From: Haloactinomyces albus
GTDB lineage: Bacteria > Actinomycetota > Actinomycetes > Mycobacteriales > Pseudonocardiaceae
Assembly (NCBI RefSeq): GCF_031458135.1
Contig: NZ_JAVDXW010000001.1
Location: forward strand, 4,526,001 to 4,590,000
DNA length: 64,000 nucleotides
Direction: 5' to 3'
Within the stretch, counting starts at the first letter, position 1; every line of letters begins with the position of its first letter. Below are positions 8,887 to 17,962 of the stretch, piece by piece. Made by a program: the position numbers and the translations under genes. The notes beneath the pieces are model-generated. The model saw only the letters and a program-made list of their open reading frames with translations. It did not search any database and was not told the DNA's origin.

Positions 8887-8983
8887 GGTTAGCGGCCCGC
8901 TGCGGGTGCTTTCAGCGCTCATAACTCGGTTGACCGTCGTACACTGGTGATTTCAGTCGTACCAGCGGACTTGAGGAGGGCTC

Positions 8984-9430
8984 GTGGCTACGGCGAGGAA
9001 GACGCAATCCGGGAAGGCACAGTCCGGGAAAGCACAATCCGGCGGTGCCCGGTCCACGGGTTCGGCGCGCGGCTCGCAGGCGAAGACGACGAGTCCCGCG
9101 GCCGAGTCCGATTCTTCGGCGACGACGGTGCACCTGCCCTACGTCACGGCCGAATTCCACCGCCCCGAAATGCCCGAGATCCACGTTCCCGACCGGACGG
9201 AGATCTCCGGGGCTCTCGAGACCGTTCGGGAGAACATGCCGTCGCGGGAACAAATGGCCTACTTCGCGGGATTGGGGATGCTGGTCGGGTTCTCGGTGAT
9301 CGAGTGGCCGGTGGCCGCGGCGATCGGCGTGGGAACGGTGGTGGCCCAGCGTGCGGCCGGTGGCTCCTCGTCCGGATCCGATACATCGAGGGGGCAGGAC
9401 CGGTCGCGGTCGGGCTCGGCGAGCGCTTGA
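8984..9430 (+). CDS. Small single-span membrane protein preceding a CtpI-like ATPase
   Basis: The 148-residue product starts at a GTG after a strong GAGGAGGG ribosome site. Its N terminus is low-complexity and basic, with a repeated QSGKA unit. A central part HLPYVTAEFHRPEMPEIHVP follows, then one hydrophobic stretch (about residues 88-118, MAYFAGLGMLVGFSVIEW onward) and a serine/glycine-rich tail. I do not recognise a named domain. It ends only 7 bp before the giant P-type ATPase gene, so the two form a tight operon and the small protein is a plausible membrane partner of that pump. This is inference from position only. Confidence 0.75.
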   Translation: MATARKTQSGKAQSGKAQSGGARSTGSARGSQAKTTSPAAESDSSATTVHLPYVTAEFHRPEMPEIHVPDRTEISGALETVRENMPSREQMAYFAGLGMLVGFSVIEWPVAAAIGVGTVVAQRAAGGSSSGSDTSRGQDRSRSGSASA

Positions 9431-9437
9431 TCCCGCG

Positions 9438-12400
9438 ATGCTGTCGAAACTGGGTGCAGTTGTCTCGCAGCTGTTGGCGCCGGTAGCGGGCGCGGTTCGT
9501 ACGGTCGCCCGGCACGGTGGTTCCCGAGCCACCTGGTCGTCGAACGGTCGAACCCACATCGCGGTGCGCGGAGTGCATGATCCCCGGAACGCGGAGCAGG
9601 GCGGGCTCGTCTCCGAGCACCTGCAGGGCCTCGCCGGGGTGCGGCGGGCGGAAGTCAATGCGGCACTGGGGTGCGTGGTCGTCAGTCACGACTCGGAGTG
9701 GATCGACGTAGCCGAGCTGATCGATGCGGTGGACAAGGTCGAGGACGCCGGCGGGTTGGCGGACGAGCCCTATGCCGAGGCCAGTGCCATCCACCCGGCG
9801 AATCCCGGCAACGCTCTCGGTCACGCCGTCGTGATCGGAGCGAATATCAGCGGACTCGGTTATGCGGCGGTCACCCGCGCACTGCCGGTACCGGCCCTGC
9901 CCGAGTCGATTCCCGCCATGCTGACCACGGCCGATTCGTCACCGAAGGTTCGCGGGACGTTGGAGTCGCACCTGGGGAGAGCCGGAACCGACCTGTTGTT
10001 CAGTCTGGGTAATGCCGCGGCCCACACGCTGGCCCAGCAGCCGACGAGCCTGGTGACCGATTCCGCATTCCGGTTCTGCCTGCTGCGCGAGTCCCAGGCT
10101 GCGCAGCGCAGCTGGGTGCGGTGGGACAAGGAGTTCGGTGCCCATACCGACGCGTATCGCAACGCAGCCCAGCACGTGGAGGACCGCCCTGGCTCGCTGC
10201 CTTCCGGGCCGGTCGAGCGCGCCGCCCACAGCTCGCTGCTGGCCGGGCCCGCCGCTTTCGCCGCTGCGCTCGGTGCGACGTGGAATCTCCAACGTGCGCA
10301 GGGTTTTCTGGTGGCGGCCGCACCGCGTCCGGCACAGCTCGGCAGGGATGCGTTCGCCGCGCAACTGGGATTCGGACTCGCCGAAAGAGGTGCGCTCGTC
10401 CTGGATCCGCGTGCTCTGCGCACACTGGACCGGATCGACACGGTGGTGATCGACGCCGCCTCGCTGCCAACCGGGCGACGGGCCGTACAGGATCTGGTTG
10501 CGCTGACCGACGACGTCGACAGCGCGGAGTTGTGGGAACGCGCGCACGCGCTCATCGGTGCCGAGGAGGAAAATGCCCCCTCGCCCGACGGCTGGACCAT
10601 CCACACCGTGCGCAGCCGCTCCGACCTGCCGGAACACTGGCGGGACAGTCTCCGGCTGCCCGCCACACCGGGTGGACAGGTCGTCGCGCTGAACCGGAAC
10701 GCCGACACGGTCGCCGTGCTCGAAGTGGTGGATGAGCTGGATCCGCTCACCGACGAGCTGGTGGCTGCGTCCCGTGCGGTCGGATCGGTGCGGATCGCGG
10801 GGCGCGGAAGTCGCCTGGCCGAACGGCTCGATGTGGAAGACGCGGTCCCCGGGGGAACACACCTGGCGTGGTCCGTGCGCGAGTTGCAGGCCGAAGGCAG
10901 AGGTGTCGCCGTCGTCTCGTCGCACGGAGGCACGGGCCTTGCCGCCGCCGATCTGGGCATCGGGATCGCGCGAGGGACGGCCCCGCCGTGGGGGTCGCAC
11001 GTGTTCAGCGGACCCGGCATGGGAGAAAGCTGCGCTTTACTCCGCTTGATTCCGTTCGCGCGCACGGTGAGCCTGCGTAGTGCCCAGTTCGCGACCGCGG
11101 CCTCGGTCGGTGGGGCGCTGCTGGCTCTGCTCGGGCCGGCCTCGCGAAGTCAGGCACGAGCCGGGATTCCCGTCTCCACCGCGAGTGTGCTCGCCCTCGG
11201 TGCGGGCACGTGGTGGGGTATCCAGGCCGCGCGGCGTCCGGTCCCGCATGTCGCCCCGCGCACTCCCTGGCACGCCATGTCCTCCTCCAAGGTGCTGGAG
11301 CGTTTGGACAGTTCCCCGGCGGGACTGTCCGATGAGCAGGCACGGCATCGCATCGCGGACCGGGGAGAACGGCCGGAGCACCAGCGGGTGGGATTGCTCC
11401 ACGCGAGCCTGGAAGAACTGGAAGGACCGTTGACTCCGGCATTGGCAGGCGGTGCCGCGCTCTCGGCGGGTATCGGGGCCATCACGGACGCCGCCGTGAT
11501 CGGTGCGGTCCTGGGCATGAATGCCCTGATCGGCGGCGTTCAGCGACTCAAGGCCGACCGTGCGCTGGGTGAACTCCTCCAAGCGAGCACGATTCCCGTT
11601 GCGCTACGCCGTAACGGCACCCAGGCCGACGTGGCCGCGGACGAGCTGGTGCCCGGCGATGTGGTCGATCTGGTTTCCGGAGACTCCGTACCGGCCGATT
11701 GCCGGCTGCTCGAGGCCGAGGGAATCGAGGTCGACGAGTCCAGTCTCACCGGGGAATCACAACTGGTCACCAAGACCGAGGCCGCGACACCCGCTGCGGC
11801 GGTGGCGGATCGGCGCAGCATGCTGTACCAGGGCACGGCCGTCGCCGCTGGGCAGGCGAGTGCGGTGGTGGTGGCGATCGGCTCGGACACCGAGGCCGGC
11901 CGGGCGGTGGGCACCGAGGACGGCCGAACTCGAACCGGCGGCGTGGCGGCACGGCTGCGCTCGCTGGCCAAGACCACGGTGCCGCTGTGCGCGGGCGCCG
12001 GAGTCGTGCTGCTGATCGCGGACCTGCTGCGTGGCCGAGCCATGGGAGTGGCGGTGGGGCGCGCGGTGAGTTTGGCCGTCGCCGCGGTCCCGGAGGGGCT
12101 GCCGTTCGTGGCCACCGCCGCGGAGTTGGCCTCGGCGCAGCGGCTGTCCCAGCGCGGGGCCCTGGTGCGCAACTCCTCGACCATCGAGGCTTTGGGGCGC
12201 GCCCAGGCGTTGTGCTTCGACAAGACCGGCACGTTGACCGAAGGGCGGATCTCGCTGCGCTACGTCTCGGACGGCACCCACAGCCTGCCCGTCGAAGAAG
12301 CGGAGGAGGCACAGCGCACCGTGGTCGGTGCGGCGCTGCGGGCCAGCCCGGCAGGGGAAAGCGGGGAAGCTCTGCCGCATCCCACGGATCGCGCCGTGGT

Positions 12401-13784
12401 CGAGGGAGCTCAGGAGCTCGGTGTGCCGCCGGAGGAGGGCATGCCGGGATGGCGGCGGGTCGAGGAGCTGCCGTTCGAGCCGTCCCGGTCCTACCATGCC
12501 GTGCTGGGGTCCTCCGACCAGGGACAGCTGCTCAGCGTCAAGGGTGCCCCCGAAGTCGTGCTGGCCCAATGCACGCACTGGCGCGCCGACGGTGGGCGAG
12601 TGCTGCTGGACGATGCCGCCCGACAGTCCATGACGGAGGAAATGGACCGGTTGGCGCGCATGGGTTTTCGGGTGCTCGCCGTTGCCGAGCGGCCCGCATC
12701 CGACCGGCGTGATCTCGACGAATCCCGGATCCGCGACCTGACTCTGTCCGGCATGATCGCCTTGGCGGACACGATTCGGCCCACAGCAGCCGAATCCGTG
12801 GCACAACTGCAGCAGGCCGGTGTCCAGATCGTCATGGTCACCGGCGATCACCCCAGTACGGCCCAGGCCATCGCCGCCGATCTGGGCGTGCTCAACGGGC
12901 ATCGCGTGATCACCGGCCCGGACCTGGATTCCCTCGATGACGGGCAGCTGTCGGAGGTGGTCGGCGATGTGGCCGTGTTCGCGCGTGTCACTCCCGAGCA
13001 GAAGGCACGGATCGTCCGAGCATTGCAGAGCATCGATCGCATCGTTGCGGTGACCGGCGACGGTGCCAACGATGCACCCGCGATCCGGCTGGCCGACATC
13101 GGCATCGCCCTGGGAGCACACGCCACTCCGGCTGCACGCGAAGCCGCCGACCTCGTGGTCACCGACGATCGCATCGAGACCATCGTCGATGCCATCGTCG
13201 AAGGCCGTGCCATGTGGGCCTCCGTGCGTGATTCACTGGCGATCCTGCTCGGCGGCAACCTCGGCGAGATCGGCTACACCGTCATCACCGGACTCGTCAC
13301 CCCCCAAGGGGGGATGAACGCACGGCAACTGTTGCTGGTCAACGTCCTCACCGATGTCCTGCCCGCGATGGCGATCGCGGTGCGTCCGCCACCCCAGGTC
13401 ACCCCGCAAATGCTGCTGGCGGAAGGACCGGAGGCATCCCTGGGCTCCGCCCTGACCCGGGACATCTACCGCCGGGGAGCGATCACCGCCGGTGCCGCAA
13501 CGGCGGCGTGGTTCCTCGGCCGCATGACGGGCACGGCCCGGCACGCCAGCACCGTCGCCCTCGTTGCTCTGATCAGTGCACAGCTCGGCCAGACCCTGGT
13601 CATCCGGGGACGTACGCCGCTGGTGATCGGATGCGCACTTGCCTCCGTGGCCGCCCTTGTCGCGGTCGTGCAAACCCCCGGCCTGAGCCAATTCTTCGGT
13701 TGCACCCCGATGTGGCCGCACGGCTGGGGCATCGCGCTCGGCGCCACCACTGCTGCGACCCTGGTCAGCTTGGCCTTCCAGTAA
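9438..13784 (+). CDS. ctpI: Giant P-type ATPase of the CtpI type
   Basis: The 1448-residue protein has a complete P-type ATPase core in its C-terminal half: actuator motif LTGES near residue 770, phosphorylation motif CFDKTGTLTEG near 928 and hinge motif TGDGANDAP near 1204, with VPEGLPFVATA as the M4 ion-path helix. The N-terminal ~600 residues are a long extension. It begins with an HMA-like fold lacking a CxxC metal site (residues 30-105), then a degenerate segment with hydrophobic stretches. Mycobacterial CtpI has the same architecture and a similar outsized length. The transported ion is not known; the PEGLP helix suggests relatedness to calcium/type II pumps. The ATG at 9438 is preferred because an upstream reading enters the preceding gene. 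It is co-transcribed with the small membrane protein gene 7 bp upstream. Confidence 0.85.
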   Translation: MLSKLGAVVSQLLAPVAGAVRTVARHGGSRATWSSNGRTHIAVRGVHDPRNAEQGGLVSEHLQGLAGVRRAEVNAALGCVVVSHDSEWIDVAELIDAVDKVEDAGGLADEPYAEASAIHPANPGNALGHAVVIGANISGLGYAAVTRALPVPALPESIPAMLTTADSSPKVRGTLESHLGRAGTDLLFSLGNAAAHTLAQQPTSLVTDSAFRFCLLRESQAAQRSWVRWDKEFGAHTDAYRNAAQHVEDRPGSLPSGPVERAAHSSLLAGPAAFAAALGATWNLQRAQGFLVAAAPRPAQLGRDAFAAQLGFGLAERGALVLDPRALRTLDRIDTVVIDAASLPTGRRAVQDLVALTDDVDSAELWERAHALIGAEEENAPSPDGWTIHTVRSRSDLPEHWRDSLRLPATPGGQVVALNRNADTVAVLEVVDELDPLTDELVAASRAVGSVRIAGRGSRLAERLDVEDAVPGGTHLAWSVRELQAEGRGVAVVSSHGGTGLAAADLGIGIARGTAPPWGSHVFSGPGMGESCALLRLIPFARTVSLRSAQFATAASVGGALLALLGPASRSQARAGIPVSTASVLALGAGTWWGIQAARRPVPHVAPRTPWHAMSSSKVLERLDSSPAGLSDEQARHRIADRGERPEHQRVGLLHASLEELEGPLTPALAGGAALSAGIGAITDAAVIGAVLGMNALIGGVQRLKADRALGELLQASTIPVALRRNGTQADVAADELVPGDVVDLVSGDSVPADCRLLEAEGIEVDESSLTGESQLVTKTEAATPAAAVADRRSMLYQGTAVAAGQASAVVVAIGSDTEAGRAVGTEDGRTRTGGVAARLRSLAKTTVPLCAGAGVVLLIADLLRGRAMGVAVGRAVSLAVAAVPEGLPFVATAAELASAQRLSQRGALVRNSSTIEALGRAQALCFDKTGTLTEGRISLRYVSDGTHSLPVEEAEEAQRTVVGAALRASPAGESGEALPHPTDRAVVEGAQELGVPPEEGMPGWRRVEELPFEPSRSYHAVLGSSDQGQLLSVKGAPEVVLAQCTHWRADGGRVLLDDAARQSMTEEMDRLARMGFRVLAVAERPASDRRDLDESRIRDLTLSGMIALADTIRPTAAESVAQLQQAGVQIVMVTGDHPSTAQAIAADLGVLNGHRVITGPDLDSLDDGQLSEVVGDVAVFARVTPEQKARIVRALQSIDRIVAVTGDGANDAPAIRLADIGIALGAHATPAAREAADLVVTDDRIETIVDAIVEGRAMWASVRDSLAILLGGNLGEIGYTVITGLVTPQGGMNARQLLLVNVLTDVLPAMAIAVRPPPQVTPQMLLAEGPEASLGSALTRDIYRRGAITAGAATAAWFLGRMTGTARHASTVALVALISAQLGQTLVIRGRTPLVIGCALASVAALVAVVQTPGLSQFFGCTPMWPHGWGIALGATTAATLVSLAFQ

Positions 13785-13809
13785 CCGTGCAACCGGCGGT
13801 AGGGGCGCA

Positions 13810-13829
13810 CGGCTTTCGCGGGAAAGCCG
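13810..13829. terminator. Hairpin terminator between convergent genes
   Basis: An 8-bp perfect stem (CGGCTTTC and its complement) with a GCGG loop lies in the 66-bp gap between the convergent ctpI-like and DUF1992 genes. No T-tract follows, which is common for actinobacterial terminators. It could serve both directions. Confidence 0.55.
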
Positions 13830-13850
13830 GCACCTCCTGCTCGCTTCGGC

Positions 13851-14408
13851 TCAGCCGGATTTGCGGTGTCGGCGGACGATCCGGTGCCACCAGCGGGTTC
13901 GTGGCGAGGATGGCCGTTCCGTCGTTGTCTGCTCGGCAGGTGCCACCGCAGCGACCCCAGGGGCCTCGGAATCCTCCGCTGCCTCAGCGGCAGCGGAGGC
14001 AGCGGCCTGCCGATCCGCGCGCCACTGCCGCACCACGTTCTCGGTGTTCACCGGGCCGACCGGTACCTGCGGGCCCGACGGCGCCCGCAGCCAGTCCACG
14101 ATTCGCAGGTTGAGCTCCTCGGCGACGTCGCGCACCGCCTGCTCGGAAGTCAGCCTGCGGACCGTGTCGGGCAGCCGTTCGATCTCCTTGCGCAGTTGCA
14201 GCGGCGTGGGCAGCAGTGCCTCGGTCGACAAGCCCTCACGGTGTGCTTTCTGCTTGATCCACCACAGTTCGTCGTGGGCCTTGTCCAGGTCGGGGAGGGG
14301 TTTGCCCGCGCCGGGCAGGTCGTCGAACTCACCACGTTCCGCCGCCTCACGGATCTGCCTGTCGATCCACGTCTCGAAGGTGACGCCGGGTGGCTTGCGG
14401 TCTGTCAT
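13851..14408 (-). CDS. DUF1992 family (DnaJ-homologue subfamily C28-like domain) protein
   Basis: The 185-residue protein opens with TFETWIDRQIREAAERGEF followed by DDLPGAGKPLPDL, the recognised start of the DUF1992 domain, and continues with WIKQKAHREGLSTE. These residues (about 8-75) define the family, whose function is unknown. The C-terminal third is an alanine/arginine-rich tail (RADRQAAASAAAEAAEDSE and onward) that looks disordered. It has no membrane segment and is probably cytoplasmic. The gene stands alone, ending against the convergent ctpI-like gene and starting 30 bp from a repeat/terminator module that closes the arabinose operon. Confidence 0.8.
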   Translation of the reverse strand: MTDRKPPGVTFETWIDRQIREAAERGEFDDLPGAGKPLPDLDKAHDELWWIKQKAHREGLSTEALLPTPLQLRKEIERLPDTVRRLTSEQAVRDVAEELNLRIVDWLRAPSGPQVPVGPVNTENVVRQWRADRQAAASAAAEAAEDSEAPGVAAVAPAEQTTTERPSSPRTRWWHRIVRRHRKSG

Positions 14409-14437
14409 GGTTCCATTGTCGCGCAGGTGTCGGGCTG

Positions 14438-14511
14438 TGCCGGTTTTCGGCCAACCTGCACGCCCCTGTGCCCGGGGGAGAGGGTTGAAGTTCTCGGGAG
14501 AACTTCAACCC
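14438..14511 (-). repeat. Terminator-like dispersed repeat, copy 1
   Basis: Reading leftward from the lactonase gene, a perfect 14-bp hairpin (14482-14511, arm GGGTTGAAGTTCTC, GG loop) is followed by a CCCGGGCACAGGGG segment and a short hairpin around GCCGAAAACCGGC (14438-14454). The same three parts in the same order follow the last arabinanase gene at 29858-29930 on the other strand. The hairpin is well placed to end the five-gene oxidative operon. Confidence 0.65.
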
Positions 14512-14533
14512 CACCAAGACCAACCGGACAGGC

Positions 14534-15388
14534 CTACCCCAGGTAGGGGAGCGGGGGCAGACCCGGCACCGTCCGGGAAACCCGGAACACCGCCCCGGCC
14601 TCGGGGTGGGCCTTGACGTCGGTGTCGACGCGGGATGTGGTGATGTAGAGCTCGTCGAGCTCGGGGCCGCCGAAAGTGCAGGCCGTGACACGCGGCACGG
14701 GAAGCTCGACGATATCGAGCAGCTCGCCCCGGGTGGTGTAGCGATGGAGTGCTCCGCCACCCCACAAAGCAACCCACAGAGCTCCTTCGGAATCCACGGC
14801 CAACCCGTCCGGAGCACCGGCTTCGGGATCGATGTGTACCACCGTCCGTCGGCCGGTGAACTCGTCATCGGCGTGGTCGAAGGCGTCGATTCGCTGCGTG
14901 GGTGTGTCCACATAGTACGCAGTGGTTCCGTCGGGACTCCACGCCAAACCGTTCGAGATGGTGACGTCGGTGCGGACGGTGTGCACCTCGCCCGCGGGAT
15001 CCAGGCGGTAGAGAGTCCCGGCGCCCGGCGCGGCATCGTAGGCCATCGACCCACAGTAGAAACTGCCGTTCGGGGAGCAGCCTCCTTCGTTCATCCGGAT
15101 GCCGGGATCGTTCCACAATTCGCCGAGGGGGCGAATGTCGGTGAGCTCGTCATCGGCGAGGGCGAATCCGCGCTCCAGGGCCAGAACCGCGCCCCCGCCG
15201 ATGCGTGGCCGCAACGCCGCCACGGCAGTACCCACGTGTCGTCGTCGGACGAGACCCGAGTCGGAGTCGCGGGTCAGGACATCGCCTGCGAGCATGTCCA
15301 CCCAGCGCAGTCCGCTCCAGTCGGCGTGCCACACGGGGCCTTCACCGTGGTGCGCGCATGGCTCCGTGATCTGCTCGGCAGCGGTCAC
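14534..15388 (-). CDS. SMP-30/gluconolactonase-family sugar lactonase
   Basis: The 284-residue protein is a six-bladed beta-propeller lactonase of the SMP-30/LRE family. HHGEGPVW near residue 13 supplies the metal-binding Glu, then RMNEGGCSPNGSFYCG, ISNGLAWSPDGTTAYYVDT with the conserved Asn, and GAPDGLAVDSEGALWVA with the conserved Asp; all are expected metal-site elements. It would hydrolyse a sugar-1,4-lactone, here most likely L-arabinono-lactone made by the dehydrogenase of the same operon. The GTG start overlaps the stop of the upstream aldehyde dehydrogenase gene, giving translational coupling; a long N-terminal extension readable upstream is antisense-like and was discarded. It is the last gene of the operon and is followed by a strong hairpin. 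Confidence 0.88.
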   Translation of the reverse strand: MTAAEQITEPCAHHGEGPVWHADWSGLRWVDMLAGDVLTRDSDSGLVRRRHVGTAVAALRPRIGGGAVLALERGFALADDELTDIRPLGELWNDPGIRMNEGGCSPNGSFYCGSMAYDAAPGAGTLYRLDPAGEVHTVRTDVTISNGLAWSPDGTTAYYVDTPTQRIDAFDHADDEFTGRRTVVHIDPEAGAPDGLAVDSEGALWVALWGGGALHRYTTRGELLDIVELPVPRVTACTFGGPELDELYITTSRVDTDVKAHPEAGAVFRVSRTVPGLPPLPYLG

Positions 15389-16872
15389 GAGCGTGGCTCC
15401 GGCAGTTCGAGATGGCCGTTGACCCGTCGCGGGATACCGAGCGGGTTCTCGTCGAGCAGTGCTTCGGGAAGGACCGCGCTCGGTGTGTTCTGGTAGCAGA
15501 CGGGACGCAGGAACCGTTCGATGGCGGCAGTACCGACGGAGGTGTGCGTCGGGGCCGTCGTGGCGGGGTAGGGGCCGCCGTGCTGCATCGCGTGGCTGAC
15601 GCTGACACCGGTCGGCCACCCGTTCCAGATCAGGCGGCCCGCTCGCTTGCGGAGCTCGGTGAACAACTCCGGCACGATCGCTTCCCCCTCCGCTCCGTGG
15701 ACGGTGGAGGTCAGCTCTCCCGTGAACAGTCGGACCGCTTCGAGGAGTTCCTGCTCGTCCGAGTAGCCGACGAGGATGGACACGGGGCCGAAGCACTCCT
15801 GCGTGAGCGGCTCGCGATGCCGGATCAGCTCCTCGGCACTGGTCCGCAGCAGGGTCGGGGTGGTGCCGTCCTCCGTGCTGTCGCCGGATACGAGGGGACG
15901 GATCGACTCGTGTCCGCTGATCGGTTCCAGGGCGTCCCGGAATGCTTGTTCGAGCCCGGCGTTGAGCATCGGCGCGGCCGCCCGCTGCGCCACCCCGGAA
16001 ACCAGGGTCCGCTCGAAGGCATCGATTGCTTCGGAAGGCACGAACAGCAAGCCCGGCTTGGTGCAGAATTGCCCGACGCCTGCGGTGAAGGAGTCGAGGT
16101 AGCCGTGGGCGATGTCCTCGGCACGTTCGGCGGCCGCATCCGGGGTCACGAAAACCGGGTTGACGCTGCCCATCTCGGCGTAGAAGGGGATCGGGTCCGG
16201 CCGTGCGGAGGCGAGGTCGAACAGGGCGCGACCGCCGCGTGCGGAACCGGTGAACGCACCCGCGCGCACCCGGGGGTCCGTGATCGCGTCGCGGCCCGCC
16301 TCTTCCCCGTGGATGAGCGCGAAGGTGCCGTGCGGAGCTCCGGCACTTGCCAGGGCCGCGGTGATGATCTCACCGGTGCGCTGCGAGAGTTCGGGGTGAC
16401 CCGGATGTGTCTTGAGGATCACGGGACACCCCGCCGCCAGCGCCGCGGCGGTGTCGCCGCCTGCCACGCTGAATGCGAAGGGGAAGTTACTGGCCGCGAA
16501 CACCACCACCGGCCCCAGCGGAAGCGACATCCGCCGCATGTCGGGACGGGCGCCGGTGGGCCAGTCCTTCTCGGGCGGGTCGATGGTGACCCCCAGGTAG
16601 GCGCCTTCGTCGATGACGTCACCGAACAACCGCAGTTGGAAGGTCGTGCGGACGAGTTCGCCCCGCAGCCGCGATTCGGGCAGGTGGGATTCCCGTCGGG
16701 CCGGTTCGATCAGTTCCTCTCCCGCCTTGTCCAGTGCGTCGGCGACCTGGCGGAGGAATTCCGCTCGTTGGGCGGGCCGCAGGTGGGCGAGAGGTTCGGC
16801 GGCACGTGCTGCCCCGTCGAGTACCGCTTCGAGCTCTGCGGCACTGGTGGGAGTCTGCTCCGTCGTTGTCAT
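15385..16872 (-). CDS. 2,5-dioxovalerate (alpha-ketoglutarate semialdehyde) dehydrogenase
   Basis: The 495-residue aldehyde dehydrogenase lacks the common HWN-type motif and instead shows FAASNFPFAFSVAGGDTAAALAAG with VILKTHPGHP, the arrangement of NADP-dependent ketoglutarate semialdehyde dehydrogenases. The catalytic Cys lies in GVGQFCTKPG near residue 285 and the general base Glu in YAEMGSVNPVF near residue 248. The reaction, 2,5-dioxopentanoate to 2-oxoglutarate, is the final step of oxidative (Weimberg-type) pentose or glucarate routes. The ATG follows a GAGGGG ribosome site. Its operon contains a sugar dehydrogenase, a lactonase and a sugar-acid dehydratase, which supports the pentose assignment. 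Confidence 0.88.
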   Translation of the reverse strand: MTTTEQTPTSAAELEAVLDGAARAAEPLAHLRPAQRAEFLRQVADALDKAGEELIEPARRESHLPESRLRGELVRTTFQLRLFGDVIDEGAYLGVTIDPPEKDWPTGARPDMRRMSLPLGPVVVFAASNFPFAFSVAGGDTAAALAAGCPVILKTHPGHPELSQRTGEIITAALASAGAPHGTFALIHGEEAGRDAITDPRVRAGAFTGSARGGRALFDLASARPDPIPFYAEMGSVNPVFVTPDAAAERAEDIAHGYLDSFTAGVGQFCTKPGLLFVPSEAIDAFERTLVSGVAQRAAAPMLNAGLEQAFRDALEPISGHESIRPLVSGDSTEDGTTPTLLRTSAEELIRHREPLTQECFGPVSILVGYSDEQELLEAVRLFTGELTSTVHGAEGEAIVPELFTELRKRAGRLIWNGWPTGVSVSHAMQHGGPYPATTAPTHTSVGTAAIERFLRPVCYQNTPSAVLPEALLDENPLGIPRRVNGHLELPEPRS

Positions 16873-16936
16873 GGGAGTGGGTTTTCCCCTCGTCGGGATG
16901 GCGAATTTTCGGAGATGGCCGGTTTCAGGACCGGTT

Positions 16937-17962
16937 TCAGGGATGCAGCAGGATTTTCACGATTTTGTCCCGCTCTTCGTCGAGCAGCCGCAACGCCTCC
17001 GGTGCCTCGTCCAGCTCGAGCTCACGGCTGATGATCAAGCCGGGATCGAGCACGCCGGAGGTGAACGCCCGAACCGCCTGCGTCCAGGCGCGGGGTGGCG
17101 CGCCGAAGACCGTGTGCACCGTGATCTGGGAAACCACGAGGTGCGCAGGCGAGGGAGGCTGTCGATCGTGCGGCGGGACGCCGGTGAGCGCCACCCGGCC
17201 TCCCGGACGGGTCAGACGGGTGGCCAGGTCGGCGGTACCGGTGGCGCCTGCCGCTTCGAGTACGGCATCGTAGCGGCCGAGGTGTTGCTCGGCCTCCTCG
17301 GAAGTGATCAAGGAGGTGGCACCGCACGCGGCGGCGAGGTCCGCCCGGTCGCGGCGAGTGTGCACGAGGGTCAACTCGGCGGGAGACACCGCGGCCAGTA
17401 GCTGTGTCGCCAGCAGCCCGAGGCTGCCTCCGCCCACGACCGCCACGCGCTCGCCGGGCACGGTCGCGAGTTTGAGCGTGGCGGCTGCGGTGCAGGCCGC
17501 GGGCTCCAGGGCGGCGGCTTTGCGGAGGTCGGCTGCTTCGGGCAGGACGTGCAGCAGGTGGGCGGGCAGGGTGAGGTGGTTCGCCCAGGCCCCGGGCCGG
17601 GTGAAGCCGGTTTCGTCGTAGTCCGCCGCGCACAGGTTGTTGTCCCCTCGGCGGCAGGCCGCGCAGGCTCGGCAGGAGCGGAATCCCTCGCCCACGACCG
17701 GCTTGCCGATGATCTCAGCCGGAACCCCGGCGCCGACCTCGGCGACCGTGCCGGACCATTCGTGTCCGGGAATGACCGGATAACGCACGAATCCTTCCGG
17801 ACGGCCGCCGGTGAACACTTCCCGGTCCGATCCGCAGATGCCACTCCAGGCCACCTCGATCAAGGCCTCACCGGGGCCGGGCGCGGAGGGCTCGTCGGGG
17901 ACCACGCGCAGTTTTCCCGGCTCGTCGATGAGTACCGCGCGTGGTGCTCCTCGTCCTGTCAT
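16937..17962 (-). CDS. Zinc-dependent medium-chain dehydrogenase, candidate L-arabinose 1-dehydrogenase
   Basis: The 341-residue MDR-family protein has SGICGSDREVF (catalytic-zinc Cys) near residue 42, GHEWSGTVAEVG (GHE motif) near 66, a structural-zinc lobe with CRACAACRRGDNNLC and a Rossmann motif VAVVGGGSLG near 167. Members oxidise polyols or sugars with NAD(P). In this operon, with a lactonase and an aldonate dehydratase, the likely reaction is oxidation of L-arabinose at C1 to the lactone, though polyol or aldonate oxidation is possible. The start codon overlaps the stop of the dehydratase gene as ATGA. A 64-bp gap separates it from the next operon gene. Confidence 0.8.
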   Translation of the reverse strand: MTGRGAPRAVLIDEPGKLRVVPDEPSAPGPGEALIEVAWSGICGSDREVFTGGRPEGFVRYPVIPGHEWSGTVAEVGAGVPAEIIGKPVVGEGFRSCRACAACRRGDNNLCAADYDETGFTRPGAWANHLTLPAHLLHVLPEAADLRKAAALEPAACTAAATLKLATVPGERVAVVGGGSLGLLATQLLAAVSPAELTLVHTRRDRADLAAACGATSLITSEEAEQHLGRYDAVLEAAGATGTADLATRLTRPGGRVALTGVPPHDRQPPSPAHLVVSQITVHTVFGAPPRAWTQAVRAFTSGVLDPGLIISRELELDEAPEALRLLDEERDKIVKILLHP

